From assembly GCA_023415815.1 (NCBI GenBank), contig JAEZJL010000034.1, positions 1-6,870 on the forward strand: a stretch of DNA of 6,870 nt. Direction: 5' to 3'. How positions within the stretch are numbered: position 1 is the stretch's first letter; every line of letters starts with the position of its first letter. This document shows, piece after piece, positions 6,509 to 6,870 of the stretch. This DNA comes from Bacillota bacterium (lineage in GTDB: Bacteria; Bacillota; Clostridia; Acetivibrionales; DTU013). Below the pieces are notes generated by a model. That model ran no database searches, had not been told where the DNA came from, and saw only the letters and a list, made by a program, of their open reading frames with translations. A program made the position numbers and the translations under genes.

Positions 6509-6538
6509 AGGCCGGGGCATACTCAAATGCTCCGGCCT
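6509..6538. terminator. probable bidirectional terminator between convergent genes
   Basis: A 12-bp GC-rich stem (6509-6520 with 6527-6538, one G-U pair) closes a 6-nt loop, 17 bases after the ATPase stop codon. On the plus strand it is followed by CTGTCATTT, a poor U-tract. On the minus strand it is followed by TTGCTTTTC, which is somewhat better. It is positioned to end the ATPase transcript and the minus-strand gene that stops at 6592. Confidence 0.75.
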
Positions 6539-6591
6539 CTGTCATTTCATGCGTGGATAGGGTAACTGTAAACATACTCCGGCTTTACGAA

Positions 6592-6870
6592 TCATTCCTC
6601 ACTCTTAAACGTAGCGTCGGTTCTGATAATAAAAGCATATTCGCATTCATTGTCACCCCACCTGCAGAGCAATCTGAAGCCTCTGATGCTTGCCCCGGGC
6701 TTGGTATCCTCGCTGTTGGAGCTAAGAAAGGCGGCCATGTTTTGAGAAAGGATAAAAGTCCCCCTCCCGTTTTTAAACTCTATCGGAACTTTTTGCATGA
6801 GCCTTTCGCCATACTTAATCCTTCCCTCTTCATTAAGTACATGATCCTGCAATTCTACGGAGTCGGGGAC
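6592..6870 (-). CDS. unrecognised protein, C-terminal 92 residues (5' end beyond window)
   Basis: The frame stays open from the right edge to a TGA at 6592-6594, so this is most likely the 3' end of a longer gene. An internal TTG at 6850-6852 could in principle start an 86-residue protein, but it has no ribosome binding site and the frame continues upstream. The visible part is soluble-looking and mixed in charge. It contains KVPIEFKNGRGTFILSQN, then FRLLCRWGDNECEYAFIIRT with two cysteines, and a polar C-terminus ending KSEE. The alternating hydrophobic pattern suggests beta strands. No membrane segment, signal peptide or known motif was recognised. It converges on the ATPase gene with the shared hairpin between them. 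Coding is likely from the long open frame and the terminator placement; function cannot be given. Confidence 0.6.
   Translation of the reverse strand, partial: VPDSVELQDHVLNEEGRIKYGERLMQKVPIEFKNGRGTFILSQNMAAFLSSNSEDTKPGASIRGFRLLCRWGDNECEYAFIIRTDATFKSEE

Overview
The window looks like a chromosomal segment of a Gram-positive, probably clostridial (Firmicutes/Bacillota) bacterium of moderate GC content. The reasons are the strong GGAGG-type ribosome binding sites, the GTG start of the main gene, a yybP-ykoY riboswitch working through an intrinsic terminator, and the protein families present. The exact genus cannot be read from the sequence. No mobile element, CRISPR array, tRNA or rRNA was seen.

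Left part (1-2690, minus strand): a tight three-gene operon, read right to left. It encodes a SiaB-family HATPase-fold protein kinase, a SiaC/DUF1987 phosphoprotein, and a membrane-anchored SpoIIE/PP2C-type phosphatase with an extracellular sensor region (SiaA-like), which is cut by the left edge. Together they form a partner-switching module: the kinase phosphorylates the SiaC-like protein on a conserved Thr, and the phosphatase removes the phosphate in response to an external signal. In Pseudomonas the output is the diguanylate cyclase SiaD. No GGDEF gene is visible here and the gene order is B-C-A rather than A-B-C-D, so the output is unknown.

Middle (2719-3834): a minus-strand DinB/YfiT-like four-helix protein gene with its own promoter and a leader of about 125 nt. 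It is followed by a divergent regulatory region for the plus strand: a TTGACA/TATATT promoter, a yybP-ykoY (manganese-sensing) aptamer, and a long terminator hairpin that shares bases with the closing stem of the aptamer. This arrangement predicts that Mn2+ binding prevents termination and turns the downstream gene on.

Right part (3835-6492, plus strand): a complete P2A-type cation-transporting ATPase (SERCA/YloB-like, 885 residues from the GTG start), the target of the riboswitch and the likely exporter of Mn2+ and/or Ca2+. It ends in a hairpin that probably terminates both this gene and an unrecognised minus-strand gene entering from the right edge (6592-6870). The best mechanistic story in the window is the riboswitch-terminator-ATPase unit. 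The most open question is what the SiaBCA-like module controls.
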